The notes below the pieces were generated by a model, which saw nothing but the letters and a program-made list of their open reading frames with translations, did no database searches and had not been told where the DNA came from. From the NCBI RefSeq assembly GCF_029784165.1, contig NC_073695.1, forward strand, positions 208,215,781-208,279,780: 64,000 bases of DNA, read 5' to 3'. Position 1 is the first letter of the stretch. Each line of letters starts with the position of its first letter. Origin of the DNA: Wyeomyia smithii (Eukaryota; Arthropoda; Insecta; Diptera; Culicidae). Below, piece after piece: positions 24,738 to 35,880 of the stretch. The translations under genes were made by a program, and so were the position numbers.

Positions 24738-25454
24738 CATGAATATTCTAATTGCATTTTTGTTTCCAAATGAATAGCTGAAAATTACGGAACGATGAAG
24801 AGTCTAAAATGTTAGATGTAAGACACTGTGCTTCAACCATGATTTAGATAATAACAACGGTTTTTTTTGTCCAGAATATTATTCACAGTCGAAACAAAAA
24901 GATTTTCAATTTTAAAATGTTTTGCCCGGAACTTTTTGCCGGAATTTTTAAACATTTCATAGAGCTGTACGCTTGCGCAATGCTTCTTGTTTCGATGACA
25001 TTTTTAACATAGCTGAAAATGCATAAAAAACTGGCATAAAAATAAGAGAGAGAGTATACTCTTATTTTACTCTAAGAACCTCAAAAAAATATGTTAAATT
25101 TTTTCGAACGTTCGACAGTTAGTTATATAACAGCAGACATTCGAATAAACAAAATCCATATCGCTTTTCTGATACCATAAGATATTCACACATTTTGAAG
25201 TTTTGTTATATGTTGCCACTTATTTTGCGAAGTTCCATTTACCGGACATGTAACCGGACCGAGTCGGGTTCTGTTTTTTTTTTTTTTTTGTTTAAAAAAA
25301 TATATACAAGATCAACATGGCAAGTGTTGATTTCTGCACAAGTTCACAATATAATATCTTTAACAGGTCATTTTTTTGGTTCTTTTAAATAAAACTAACT
25401 ATTTTATTATTATTAGTTTGTTGCATGCTTTTTAAACTACATCAACTCACATTA
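24738..25454. other. AT-rich non-coding DNA
   Basis: Long T runs near 24860 and 25268. No gene or complete repeat recognised. Confidence 0.4.
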
Positions 25455-25940
25455 TTAGGTGCAACTAACTTCTCGCTATTTGTCAATAGATGGCACCTGG
25501 CGTATGTGCTGTGTGATTTCGGCATGTCTAAAATATGATGAATCAAGCTGAGACATGTGGTACACATCACGTTTTGACACGCTAGTATTTCTGTGGTGAA
25601 ATGAGAAGTGAAAATATCTGACCAAAAAATCGTCATTCGCGGAAAGCGTTTTTTTTTATTTTATTCAAAGAAAATTACGGCTGAAACGCATCGAGAGTCA
25701 AGAAAATTGTACGGAGCTCTAAGTGGAACAACGTACCATGATTGGTTTCATCGCTTTGAAGACGGTAAATAACTTTGATGTTGTCGACTACTCGTGTGAA
25801 GGAAGGCCAAAAACCTTCGAAGACGTTGAACTGGAGCAATTGCTTGAAGAGGATCGATGCCAAACGCAGGAACAGCTTACTTCAGTATTAAGAGCTACCT
25901 GCGAATGCGTGCGTTTTCAGAATAAAGTTGCATACTGATA
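25455..25940 (+). pseudogene. Mariner (DD34D-type) remnant, 5' TIR and N-terminal transposase fragment
   Basis: TA followed by TTAGGTGCAACTAAC at the left edge is a mariner-like terminal repeat, shared with the copy at 32283. At 25723-25905 a plus-strand frame encodes the N-terminal linker typical of mariner transposases: residues like GRPKTFEDVELEQLLEED then CQTQEQLTSVL. The preceding FEDGK-type segment is in another frame, so the gene is frameshifted. The first catalytic aspartate region and everything downstream are absent, and the sequence after LTSVL no longer resembles mariner. This is a dead 5' fragment. Family assignment rests on the GRPKTFED and CQTQEQL signatures. Confidence 0.7.
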
Positions 25941-27944
25941 AAAACAGCAAAAACTTATTTAAATATATTCATTAACAACAGTTAAATGTCAAATTGAGAC
26001 AACTATATGATGAACATATTTATGCGTCGAATCTTACGAATCGAGCGAATCGACTTACGAGAACCTGTTTTATTATATGTTTGTTCAATCCATTTTTTCT
26101 CTCGAAAAAATAGCCATTACAACTTTGCAACATGAAAAAATAAAAAGAGACCGACCTTTGTTGTATGCTGTGAGATTCTTTTTTTAAATTTGTATAAAAA
26201 AATTTTTCTTTTAGGTGGTCATTTAGATGTCATCGTTCCACATGAAATTGCTTTCATATTCTATTAAATTTTATCAAGGTTCCATAAAACAAAAATGCTT
26301 AGCGATCGATAGAAAAATTTAAAGAGATGAATTAGCTTATATGGTATTAAACATTCTAAATGATAAATTTCAGGACGTTTAGTATAAAAAATAAGGGATA
26401 AGGTACAACAAGTGTCAACAGTATAAATTCAGTTCCTATATGAAAACGCACAAAAAAAACAAAATTTGGTTTAAATAGAGTTCTAGAAGAAATATCAACA
26501 ATCAATAATAAAATGACTTGAAATATTTAAAATAAATTAAAACGCTTAAAATAAAATTAAACAAAGCAAAAAAAAGAATATTGAAATTTTATTTTAGTTT
26601 CAAGCAATATAAATAAAAAAGCTTAAACTCGAATCACCAGAGAATAAATCAGTCAGCAATGGACAACTGAACCTCAAATTGACAAACCGACTCGATGCGA
26701 TGGAGAAAATAAAACCCAGTTGGCAATTGTTGGATTTTTCACAATTTTCGAAACAAGGTTACCTAGTTGGATTGCGATTCAGCATCCAAACGACCATCCA
26801 TCCGGATTACGCAAGCCATTCGTGCTGTCGGTTTCGGAAGGTAGTGCCAATTTCGAACATAAAAAGCTAATCTCACATTCCAACAGCGACAATCGCGGCC
26901 ACCTCCGCTCTCTTGGTATGGTTTAGCCGGAAAAATTCGATTATTAGTACCTATTGGACCGTAACAGGGTGTGGTGATAGTTCTCATCTCCCAAGCTAGC
27001 AACAGCGAACAAATGTTCTAGGTTGCATCCCCCTCCTTCTCGTTCTTCCTCGCCTGCTTCTAGCCTGCTCACTATTTCTGCGCTGTTTCCCCATCTACGA
27101 CAAAAGTGAATGTATTCTCAGGCAGCGGTAGCAACTGCAACAGCCAATCCTAACCCCCGAGCTGCTATTTAATAACAATAATAGTAAAGTCTTTTGTTTT
27201 ATTGTTTCGAGAGTTGACAATAAGGGAGGAAAAATCGGCAGCTACCGCGAAGGCATCATGCTGAAATGGCAATCTTCTCTGGCCCTGTGTACCTACCCCG
27301 GCTGGCAGGGCAACGCGATTGATAAACCTTGCGCCCCGTTGTTTGGGAGGAGTGTTGCTGACTAGCGACTTGCTTTGCTAACCCCTTTCAGTCCGGGCAG
27401 TCCAAAGAAGAATGACAATTGGATCATGAACGCTGCCTGCAACCGTGGGGGGAGGAGGGTTCCTCCTCGTATTTGCCCCGTACCACCCGGCGTCGCCCTA
27501 GAAGTCGCACAGAAGAGAGGTTATGTAATCTCGTCAGTAGTAGCTTAACAAATGAGTTTTCGCGTGTTCATCAGCGCGCTCTCCAGCTCTGCACTGCACT
27601 GACTTGGCTTGCGCACCAGAGTCGCTGTTGTAAATCAACAATGGAGTGTGAGATTGATGGAAATGTATCGCGATATGGAAAAATGTATCTCATAAGGGGA
27701 AAAGATTTCGAAAATACATTACCAGTACTTGAAAATGGCAATAAAATATGCACTTGATTAGAATCGGATTAAGGTTAGGTTTTATACGATTTCGTGAACT
27801 ATGCTAACATTTTGCCATTTCCACAAAACAAAAAAAGCTTCTGCCTCCACAAATTTCTTGAGCCAATCACATCATTGTTTTCGTAACTCCAATGTTGGTC
27901 TAAATACTACTTTTAGGATTATTCTACACAATCTATTGCCTGAG
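25941..27944. other. Unassigned non-coding DNA, GC-richer at 26.7-27.6 kb
   Basis: AT-rich to about 26.65 kb, then GC-richer with several short overlapping open frames (up to 112 codons at 27419-27757). None shows a domain or convincing splice boundaries. No repeat identified. Confidence 0.4.
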
Positions 27945-28040
27945 GCTAAACAAACAATACTAAATACTAAAAACTAAAATACTAAAAATTTATTATGTTT
28001 TAGTATTTTAGTTTTTAGTATTTAGTATTGTTTGTTTAGC
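27945..28040. repeat. Perfect 43-bp inverted repeat with a 10-nt loop
   Basis: The left arm 27945-27987 begins GCTAAACAAACAATACTAAA. The right arm 27998-28040 is its exact reverse complement over all 43 bases, separated by 10 nt. Each arm also contains TACTAAA-type direct subrepeats. Perfect identity amid decayed repeats implies recent formation or correction between arms. A transcript would form a 43-bp duplex. Confidence 0.95.
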
Positions 28041-30390
28041 TCCATCAGTAATATTTCCAACCTGCTTTAATTTTGTGTTACGACATGAGTCATGAGACAT
28101 TTTCGAGAATTTTGGCATTATTGAAATTTATTTTTTTATTTTTGACATTTTTGACATTGTTGGCATTTTTGTCATTCTTGTTAATTGTCAGTCGGTAATT
28201 TATCCAAAATTGACTCTGTGTGATGTGATCTTAGAACCACAACATTTTTTATTACTACCTTTTACTATTTCAAATGTGACTCATTTAGAACCTATCAAGT
28301 GCTAGCACTGTTCTGAACCGATGCGGTATTACAATGTTCCACAAAGTATTTCCAAACCTTCTCAATCCAGTGCCTGCGGCATTGAACAGGAAATAAAAAA
28401 AAACAATCTAGATACATTCTATCTTCCATTGCGAAAGGCCCACCTCTTCCTAGCGCCTTAAACCGCTGCCACCGCGTTCGAAGGTGGCTGTGCATATGCG
28501 CGAGAGCAACTGACACACGGGTAATTATTTCATCAAGATTCAATTTCCTTACAATCAAAACAAGCAGCGCACGATTTTCGTCGTCGCATCGTTAACGCCG
28601 CCTTCGCCTTTTCCCACCCATTCTACCGCGGCGGCGGCGGTGCAGATCGCCACTCGAACGGCGGCACCAAAGTTGCTGCACCGCGCGGCAGCAGCGCACG
28701 GTGCAATTACTATCATTATGATCTCCGCCGCCCGTTTCGGAATGGTGTACCCCACCGAGATGATGGTGGCAAATCCTAAAGCGATCTCTTTGTAGCGTGT
28801 GGGGGAGAATCCGGCCGCGGCAGGAGCACGGTTTGTCCTTGGAGAAATCTCCGCCACGCGAGAAGACGCCGTTCTGTTCTCGGGGTTTTCGGTATACAGG
28901 CGAACGCGCGAACATGGAAGCAGGCAGCACAGATGTGTCAGGCGACATTAATTTCGTCGAGTGATTGCGAATCTGCCGCGCATTGGTTTGCTGCCGCTCG
29001 CTGTGGGTGATTGGGTCGCTTTTTCTACGTTCAGTGTGCTGGAGAGGGGAGAGGTACAAGCCTGGAAGAAGAAACTGCTGATTTATTTGTTCTAAGGAAT
29101 GTGGAAGCTGAGCGAACAAGGAGTGTTCAGCAACCAGTGAAGGCAAAATGATTCATGTAACATAATCGGTGTTTACGCAAGCTTTGGAATTATCAAATTT
29201 ACCAGTTGAGTGATCTAATTTAGGTTCCTATTTCGTTAAGAAACTTCCCAGCAAGATTTATCCAAACAATGCTTTCTCTCACAGCAAATATGTTAAGTAA
29301 ATAATATGAAAATTAGTCGCGCGTGGTTGCGTTACGTTGTAAACCGAAGCACCTCGATAGTTGCGCAATTGAGAGTAATTCATTTTATTTCCGGTACCAT
29401 TGTTTACACATTGCGGTGGAGGCTTAACCTACCTTTTGAATGAACTAAACCGGGCTCGAAAGGAAAAATAAACAGGAAACAAAGTCATCACCAAGTGTCG
29501 CAATTGTTACACGCATTCACGCATGTCTTATCGGTTCGACCCGCAGCCAGACTTGGCTTGGCTCTGGCGGATAGCGGACCGGTGGGATACGCACGTGTCG
29601 TTCGTTGGATCCCAACTGCCGGGTTGAGATTAAGCATTAACGCGTAAACCAAACCAGACCACGAAACGCATCGGCCAAACTGTCGCATATTATTTTCGTT
29701 GGTTTTCTTAAGTTTCCCGTTGTTTTCAAAGGCGCACGTGCGTGTCTGGGTATCGGTTTACCAAACAGACGAACGGTGTAGCACTTCGCTGTTTCAAGAA
29801 CTTCGCATCGGAAGGCTAGTACTGGCGAGATGTATTTTGGTACTTTAAGTGCCCGAAAATGATGAAATCACTGGATTTTCTATTGAAATACATACAGATT
29901 ATACAAGAAGTCAGTCGTGAGAATTGCTCCTTAAGAATATATCTTTCCATTATCGGTTTTAAGAGTTAACAACCAAACACCAACATTACACTGTTTACTG
30001 TCGACCCGAGAAACGAAACGATAATAATCGTCAAACATTTCTGTATGTCAAGACTAATGAATAAAACCGTGATAAATTGTGATTCGGTCCGGAACAAGTT
30101 ATCGCTTCCTAAAATTATACAATAAATTTCTCTTGCAAAAATCTAAATCCTATATACTGCAAATCGTCATAACAGATTTATTTGCTTTATTTCCTTCAAA
30201 AAGATAGAAAGATGTCTGTGACCAGAAAAAGGTTTTGCTATTTTTGTGAAAGTGCTTGGTATAAAGAAAGTTTTCAATTCAAACGGCAGGCATTTTTGTA
30301 ATATAAATATTGACAATTAACATCTTCTTGTCGACCCGTGCAGGTGTGTACGGCCTTTACAGCAACGAGGCTCCACATTTATCAACAGTA
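28041..30390. other. Unassigned non-coding DNA with a GC-rich island
   Basis: The 28.55-29.15 kb part is GC/CpG-rich with overlapping open frames on the minus strand (up to 184 codons) of low-complexity composition. None matches a family I know. The remainder is mixed to AT-rich. The island could be regulatory. Confidence 0.4.
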
Positions 30391-31007
30391 CAATAGTTAA
30401 AATCGCAATTTTTCGCATTTTGGCGTACGCTTAACTTTCTTTTCAATCGATTACTGCAAGAATGAAGAAATTTATTACAAACTGATTTTTATGCATTTAA
30501 AATTGGACAATATTCGTGACGCTCGTGATGTTTCCGGTATCTCAATTTGCATCCCTTTCCCAGAATTTGTTGCTGTAAGACGTTATTTTACGTCAAAAAA
30601 CACTTTCGTATTGATCTTATTTTGGCAATCGGTGTCGGTTGGAACCGACTTTGGTAGCAAATTTTGTTTGCTACTCTATCACTATCGCTAAAATCAGATC
30701 ATAAAAGCATCATCGCAGTGCGATCATTAGAAAGAGTTGAAATGTTCTGCTCATAGCCAAAACTATTCGTCATACCATCCTTGGTCTTTCAGTATTCTTT
30801 CATTTGTATGCTTAACCAAGAATAGTTATACTTTTTCCTCAGTGAAAAAGTGAAAAAAAAACACGGAATTTGCTCTTTTTGCTCTGTTAAAAAACTTAAA
30901 TAGAAGTAATCCCAGATTACTACCCTGTGGCGTATGAAATTCTTCAATAGACGATTGTGACACACCAGTTTTGAATGAAAAAAATGCTTTATAATCATAT
31001 GTTATTA

Positions 31008-32093
31008 CCAAGCTGGATCGAAACCCGTACAGTATCGAAATCCGTACACCTTCATGTTTTTCTTCAGTTTTAAGCATTATAAAAATTAAAATTCATATGA
31101 TAGTTACATGTACATATCCGTTGAGCTGTTGGCCTTCTGTTAAATTAAACTATGCGCCAGTAGGCCATGAAATAAAAATATTAAAAATGAAAAATCAATC
31201 GTGTATCGGTTTCAGTTGTCATTTCGTTGTATCGTTAGATAATTTACTAGGGAAACGTTCTTCAGATAAAATCGATTTTCAAGTGGGATATAAGTGTTTT
31301 ACTCTGTGAATCTTTTCGAAATTGATGAAAAAAGGAAGTCTTTGTCATTTTCGTGCTGTATATTGTCTGGTAAATAGTCTAAATTGTATTTATTCAACAA
31401 AAACTGTGCCGTGCGGATTTTGATTCTTGTTAATTGCTTGAATCGAAATCCGTACAGCGTGTGTATCATGCATATATTGTTGAACTTTCTTCTTGTTTTC
31501 AGCATATAATGGAAGAAAACAAGTATAAATATACGGCAAACAATTTCGAAGGAGCTGCGATTGAGGTGCGCAAGGGAAAGTCGTACCGGGAAGCTTCGAG
31601 AGGTTCCGGCGTTCCGGTTACTACGAAACGCTACGAAAATTGCACTATTTTAGCTGATATAAAAAATTAAAAAACAATGTGAAACTTTATGAACCAATTG
31701 ATCCTCAAAATATATTTATTCGTAAACTTAAAGATAAATTATAAAAAGAAGATGTTCACTTTTGTACTTCTATATCTACACGGATTTTGATTTATTGTTG
31801 TATGGACTTTGATCCAGTCTATATTGCGTTTGTGCGGATTTCGATTCAAAAGTGTACGGGTTTTGATTCAGACAAAAAACTGTGTACGGATTTCGATTCA
31901 AAACATGTTCTATTTAAACATGATTTTTTCGAGTTTCGGAGTGATTTTAATCATTTTGCTTTAAAATAGTGATAAAATATAAGTAGACCTATAAGTAATC
32001 ATGTCAGTTTAAAGCAATATGTGATTTCTTGATTTAATATTGACCGTCGAAGATGATCATGTGCTGAGGTGTACGGATTTCGATCCAGCACGG
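31008..32093 (+). mobile_element. Pogo-like non-autonomous transposon with iterated terminal motifs
   Basis: The left end CCAAGCTGGATCGAAA and the reverse complement of the right end, CCGTGCTGGATCGAAA, are inverted repeats. They are flanked by TA (31006-31007) and TG (32094-32095), a TA duplication with one change. Unit B, which lacks the element, reads through at the corresponding place, confirming the boundaries. At least nine copies of a GTACGGATTTCGATTC-type word occur in both orientations, at the ends and inside. A short pipsqueak-like HTH frame lies inside; the catalytic domain is absent. Confidence 0.75.
31509..31670 (+). CDS. Truncated pogo/pipsqueak-type HTH fragment (53 aa)
   Basis: Starting at the ATG at 31509, the 53-residue frame begins MEENKYKYTANNFEGAAIEV and continues RKGKSYREASRGSGVPVTT. 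The pattern of basic/aromatic start, aliphatic helix, SYREAS, then GVP is the N-terminal pipsqueak-type helix-turn-helix that binds terminal repeats in pogo/Tigger transposases. The normal next residues (serine/threonine-leucine and the second HTH) are replaced by an unrelated tail and a stop. No DDE domain follows within the element, so it could at most make a DNA-binding peptide. It sits in the middle of the TIR element, which supports the pogo assignment. Probably non-functional. Confidence 0.55.
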   Translation: MEENKYKYTANNFEGAAIEVRKGKSYREASRGSGVPVTTKRYENCTILADIKN

Positions 32094-32282
32094 TGGTTCC
32101 TGATTTTATCTTTTCCAAATTTTGAAAATTTCTTTGTTCTCATCTTTAATAGAAGCTTGATAAAACTTTAAAATTTTTTGCTGAGTAAAACTGATATTTT
32201 TTTGCTTCTATACCTTGACGAGTCTCATCCGAAATTATGGGAAAAGTTCGAACTGCCTTTATAAAATTGATTTATCTTATTA

Positions 32283-32527
32283 TTAGGTGCGCAACTAAGC
32301 TATCGCCATTTGTCAATAGATGGCACCAGTAATAAGTACTGCTCAAAAATGCCACAAGATATCGACCTCATTTCGTTTCCATTTTAGGCTAAAAGTCACT
32401 TTATATCCGTTTTCAAGAAAAACCCTTTAGATTGACTGAAGTACATCGAGAGTTTACGACTGCTCTAAGTGAAACAACGTGTCTTTAATGGTCGCTTTGA
32501 AGACGGTAATTGCGATGTTAAGGAAGG
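32283..32527 (+). pseudogene. Mariner remnant, 5' TIR and start of transposase, truncated
   Basis: TA then TTAGGTGCGCAACTAAG, followed by ATTTGTCAATAGATGGCACC, matches the copy at 25455 closely. Downstream, GTACATCGAGAG, GCTCTAAGTGAAACAACG and GGTCGCTTTGAAGACGGTAA match the N-terminal coding region of the copy at 34.4 kb (the last encodes a RFEDG string typical of mariner). It breaks off at about 32527 where unit B of the local duplication starts. It has no catalytic domain and is dead. Confidence 0.65.
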
Positions 32528-32681
32528 TCAAAGACGTAGTTCTACGTCAAAAACACTTTTGTATTGCTGAACTTTTGGCATATGGTGTCTCCCTGTTGAG
32601 GCCCGTACGATTAGATCCGGCTTTTGTAGCAAAATTTTGCTAACGGTGTTCACTTCATAAAAACACCTTTGCAGTGCGGTT

Positions 32682-33489
32682 TTTTTTTCTTCATCTATAG
32701 TTTATTTGACACGGCACAAATACAATTCAATGTTTAACGGCGCCAATTATATCTGGTAGCTTACTTTCTAAAGTATCTTAATAACAAAAAGCAAATTTTT
32801 ATCCTCGCTGCCGACTACGAGCTGAAACTAAATCTAACTTAAAGCTAGAATATTTTGCATTAAAAGCACAGGTTTGCTGTTTGATGGTTTTCATTGCCAT
32901 AGGTAAGCAGCATATTAAATTTGTTCCGCTGCTGGGCCAAGATATTACGGACTGGCATATTGGGTTGTTTCCATCGGGCCTTGAGAGAATCGTGCGGGTC
33001 TGATTGCTGTTTCGGATCCGGGGTCTTAACGTGTTCTTGTCGTTTGGTTGGGTGTAGGCGGAAGGGGATAGGACTAAACTGGGGCGTGGATGGATTTCAG
33101 GAAAATGTATATAAGGGACATGTAGGATAGGTCACGGCTCGCCAAGACATCATGAACAGGAACAGCCGGCTGCCTACCTTCGGCCTGCAGGGAAGCTATT
33201 AATCTAGACCTGGCGTCACGGTGTACAGGGCATGACCAAACAACATGCTCTATGTCGTGATAACCTTCACCACAGGCACAGATACCACTCTCCCCGAGCC
33301 CAACACGACGGAGATGCGCGTCAAATCTATAGTGATTGGACATAAGCCGGGACATCACGCAAATGAAATCCCGACCTACATCCAACCCCTTGAACCACGG
33401 GTTCGTCGATACCTTGGGGATTATGGAATGTAACCACCTTCCCAGTTCCCCCTTGGTCCAAGAATTTTGCCAACTGATGATCGTATTCA
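32682..33489 (-). mobile_element. 5'-truncated LOA/Lian-type non-LTR retrotransposon with 14-bp target duplication
   Basis: The insertion is bounded by a perfect 14-bp direct repeat, TTTGCAGTGCGGTT, at 32668-32681 and 33490-33503. The 3' end on the minus strand finishes AATAAACTATAGATGAAG followed by an A-rich tail. Coding sequence occupies 33074-33489 and a 3' UTR of about 390 bp follows. The paralogous unit A provides the empty site. Target-primed insertion with 5' truncation explains all of this. Confidence 0.85.
33074..33489 (-). pseudogene. C-terminal end of a LOA/Lian-type ORF2 protein
   Basis: The minus-strand frame enters at the insertion boundary. It encodes WQNSWTKGELGRWLHSIIPK, then RDFICVMSRLMSNHYRFDAH and a zinc-binding-like CACGEGYHDIEHVVWSC segment (C-x-C-x7-H-x4-C). 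This is the C-terminal region found after the RNase H domain in mosquito LOA/Lian and related I-group elements. Endonuclease, reverse transcriptase and RNase H are missing through 5' truncation, so it has no enzymatic function. The frame is uninterrupted to its stop, which implies a young insertion. The first 16 residues of the longer open frame, up to 33538, come from flanking DNA. Confidence 0.8.
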
Positions 33490-34089
33490 TTTGCAGTGCG
33501 GTTATTGGAAAGAGTTGAAATGTTTGACTCATAGCCAAAACAATTCATCATACCATCCTTGGTCTTTTAGTAAGCTTACATTTGTACACTTAGGCAAAGA
33601 CTTTTCTACTTTTTCCTCAGAGGAAAGGAAAAAAACAGCCGCGAAATATCATTTTCTGATTCGTAAGAAAAATCTGATGAGAAGTGATCCCAGATTACTA
33701 CCCTGTGGCACATGAATTTCTTCAATGAACGATAATGACACACCACTTACGAATGAAAAAAGTGCTGATCCGATGTTACTAGTTCCTGATTTTATCTTTT
33801 CTTAATTTTTAATTTGTTTTGTTCTCATCTGCGATGAAAGCTTCATAAAACTATAGAAGTTTTCGCTAAATAAATCTGATATTTTTTTCGCTTCTGACGA
33901 ATTGGCTATAAATGGACCAGTTTGAATCGAAAACGTGATAAACTTATCTGATACATATGGTAAAAGAAAACGCTTTGAGTCGTTAGTGATTTTTTTGTGG
34001 TGTCATGTACTTTTACTTGTGTGAAAATGTCTAATATTGCAGCAAATACACTAAGATCAAATACACGCGGGTTGCCTTTCTCCGTTATT

Positions 34090-35205
34090 CAAAAACGATA
34101 CAAGATACGACCTCATTTCAATCACGTTTTCCGTTTTAAGCCTAAAGTTATAACACATTCGTCTTCAAAAAACACAACTTTTGTTTTAAATACTGGAAAG
34201 TTAAAATATTGCGTTTTGGCCTATAGATTCACCATTATCATATTCAAACAGGGTTCAAACATTTCAGGGCGGTTTTCTTCGTTATATTTTCAACTCCAAA
34301 AAGCCTATTTTTACACGGTTCTATACAAATTTGGAACGCATCCCTCGCGTTGAAAAGACCTTAAAGCGTTACTTTTCTCATTAAATTCAGAGAAAACGAT
34401 AGCTGAGGTACATCGAGCGTTGAAAAAGTTCACGCAAACGCTGCTCTAAGTGAAATAAGATGCCTTGAGTGGTCGCTTTGAAGACGGCAAATTCGATGTT
34501 GAGAAAGGCCATAAACCTCCGAAGACACTGAACTGGAAGAATTGTTCGATGAGGAGCGATACCAAACGCAGAAACAGCTTGCTTCGGCATTAGCCAGTAA
34601 GTTTGCTTTAAGAATGATTGAAAAAAAGAACTTGGCTTCCTTATGATTCGAAGTCTACAGATGTTCAGCGTCGTTTTTTCGTCTGTCCAGCAACAAAAAA
34701 GAAGGGTTTCCTTCATCATATCGTGACGGGTGATAAAAAATGGATTTATTATAGCAACCCGGAGAAAACAATGTCATGGGGACTACCCGTTCATATAAAC
34801 TGTTGAAAATAAACGAAACCGTCACGAGGGACCAGAATCGGCTTCAATTGATGCAATTAGATCGAGCATTGCGCGAAAAATGGCCACAATACAAACAGAG
34901 GCACGAAAATTGATTCTTCTGCAAAACAACGCTCGGCCTCAAACTGCGAAAGTAGTCAAGACATACATAGAAACACTCAAATGGGAAGTTCAACCTCTCC
35001 CACCATATTTTCTCGATATTATGCCGTCCGATTATTACCTGTTCCGTTCGATTGTACTTGGGCTGGCTTATCGACAGTTCTAGTCCTAGGAAGACATCGA
35101 AAAATGGCTTGATTGGTGTGATCTTGGCAAAAACTAATGTGTGTAGTATACTCAACAGTAGAAACTGAATTACTATAAAACTGTGGCTCAAATAAAACCT
35201 AATGG
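34090..35205 (+). mobile_element. Mariner element, degenerate
   Basis: The left part (ACGACCTCATTTCAATCACG, AAGCCTAAAGTTAT) matches the untranslated leader of the copy at 32283. The right edge near 35180-35205 reads GCTCAAATAAAACCTAAT, whose reverse complement ATTAGG(T) resembles the mariner terminus. About 170 bp of extra sequence (34.2-34.37 kb) separates leader and coding region. The left terminal repeat itself was not found. Confidence 0.6.
34387..35083 (+). pseudogene. Mariner DD34D transposase, frameshifted and catalytically dead
   Basis: Three frame segments reconstruct the order of a mariner transposase. The first (34.40-34.62 kb) has the N-terminal RFEDGKFDVEKG and EELFDEERYQTQKQL-like linker. 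The second (34618-34806) contains TWLPYDSK, DVQRRFFVC and VTGDKKWIYYSNP, holding the first catalytic aspartate in the GDKKW context. The third (34880-35083) contains LLQNNARPQTAKVVKTYIE and PPYFLDIMPSDYYLF. The second catalytic aspartate, normally HDNARPH, is asparagine here. Counting from it to the aspartate of PSDYYLF gives 34 intervening residues, the mariner spacing. Frameshifts, stops and the D-to-N change make it inactive. Confidence 0.85.
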
Positions 35206-35880
35206 ATTAAGCTGTGGCAGCAGTGGCCAAATTGTAGTTCAAAAGGTCATATGAAGGCCATCTAAGTTTTACTATCAAATTTTAGATAATCAGAGAATTT
35301 ATGTATTTTTATTTGATAGTTTCTTGTTCTTGTAGAACTGGTTTAACAGTGAAACCAGGAAAAAATAAACGATAAAAGTTGCACCCAGTTCTTGTTCTAT
35401 AAAATTTAATCGGAAAAACCGGATGACAAAATCGTATCTCAAAATTTTGAAATTTTTCGAGCATAGTTACTTCTTCTCAAACAAGTTTCCTAATCTCTAG
35501 CAACGGGGAAGCAAAGACTGCAAATATACCCACTAACCAAGGAACGTGAAATCCCACCAGGTTGTCATTTCACGCTGCTGCTGCCAGCATCTTGCAGCAA
35601 TAACTTTCAACCGCAACGTGACTCGCTAAGCGTATGCAGGAATCGACAACGCAATCAGATACACTCTCGGTGAAATGTGCAATCCGATATTCCTTCACCG
35701 TGCGCGTCCGCCACCGGTTGCCGCCTAACGCCAAACCAAACGCGCGGTGGCACAGTATTACCGTCAAAACGAATATTTATTTCGAATCAGCATTCCTTCT
35801 GCCAGTGTCGTGTCCACTACACAATGTGTGATAATTGCAACTAAAGTGAGCGTCTCTCGGTTTTCTTTTCTAATTACAGC
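35206..35880. other. Unassigned non-coding DNA
   Basis: No gene recognised. GC content rises from about 35.5 kb. A pyrimidine-rich tract followed by AG ends at 35880 (see the next entry). Confidence 0.35.

Larger units (their letters stand above)
30400..32280 (-). repeat. Duplicated repeat unit A (interrupted by a pogo-like element)
   Basis: Unit A is 30400-31007 plus 32094-32280. It aligns by eye with unit B (32528-33900 minus its own insertion). Shared anchors in order are GTCAAAAA(A)CACTTT, GCAGTGCG, GAAAGAGTTGAAATG, CATACCATCCTTGGTCTTT, TCCCAGATTACTACCCTGTG, TTCCTGATTTTATCTTTT and CTGATATTTTTTT. On the minus strand the string PQGSNLGLLLF is encoded near 30918, resembling the reverse-transcriptase motif of CR1/T1 elements. 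The unit may therefore be a decayed CR1-type copy; this part is tentative. Confidence 0.6.
32528..33900 (-). repeat. Duplicated repeat unit B (interrupted by a Lian-type element)
   Basis: Unit B is 32528-32681 plus 33490-33900, and aligns with unit A using the anchors listed there. Removing the 808-bp insertion restores GCAGTGCGG joined to TTATTGGAAAGAGTTGAAA, the counterpart of GCAGTGCGATCATTAGAAAG in unit A. The minus strand again encodes the SNLG-type string opposite CCCAGATTACTACCCTGTGG. Each unit is followed or preceded by a mariner, so the duplicated block may be longer than the repeat itself. Confidence 0.6.

Noticed and set aside
24160..24777. 205-codon plus-strand open frame as a host gene
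   Set aside because: It lies almost wholly within an element with inverted ends, starts inside one terminal repeat, has no recognisable domain and no splice context.
28555..29146. 184- and 100-codon minus-strand frames as coding exons
   Set aside because: They overlap in different frames of a GC-rich island, have histidine/arginine low-complexity composition and show no known motif.
30826..31077. Minus-strand frame with PQGSNLG as an active CR1 reverse transcriptase
   Set aside because: Only a short motif survives, the catalytic YADD/FADD segment is absent and stops surround it. It is at most a relic within the duplicated repeat unit.
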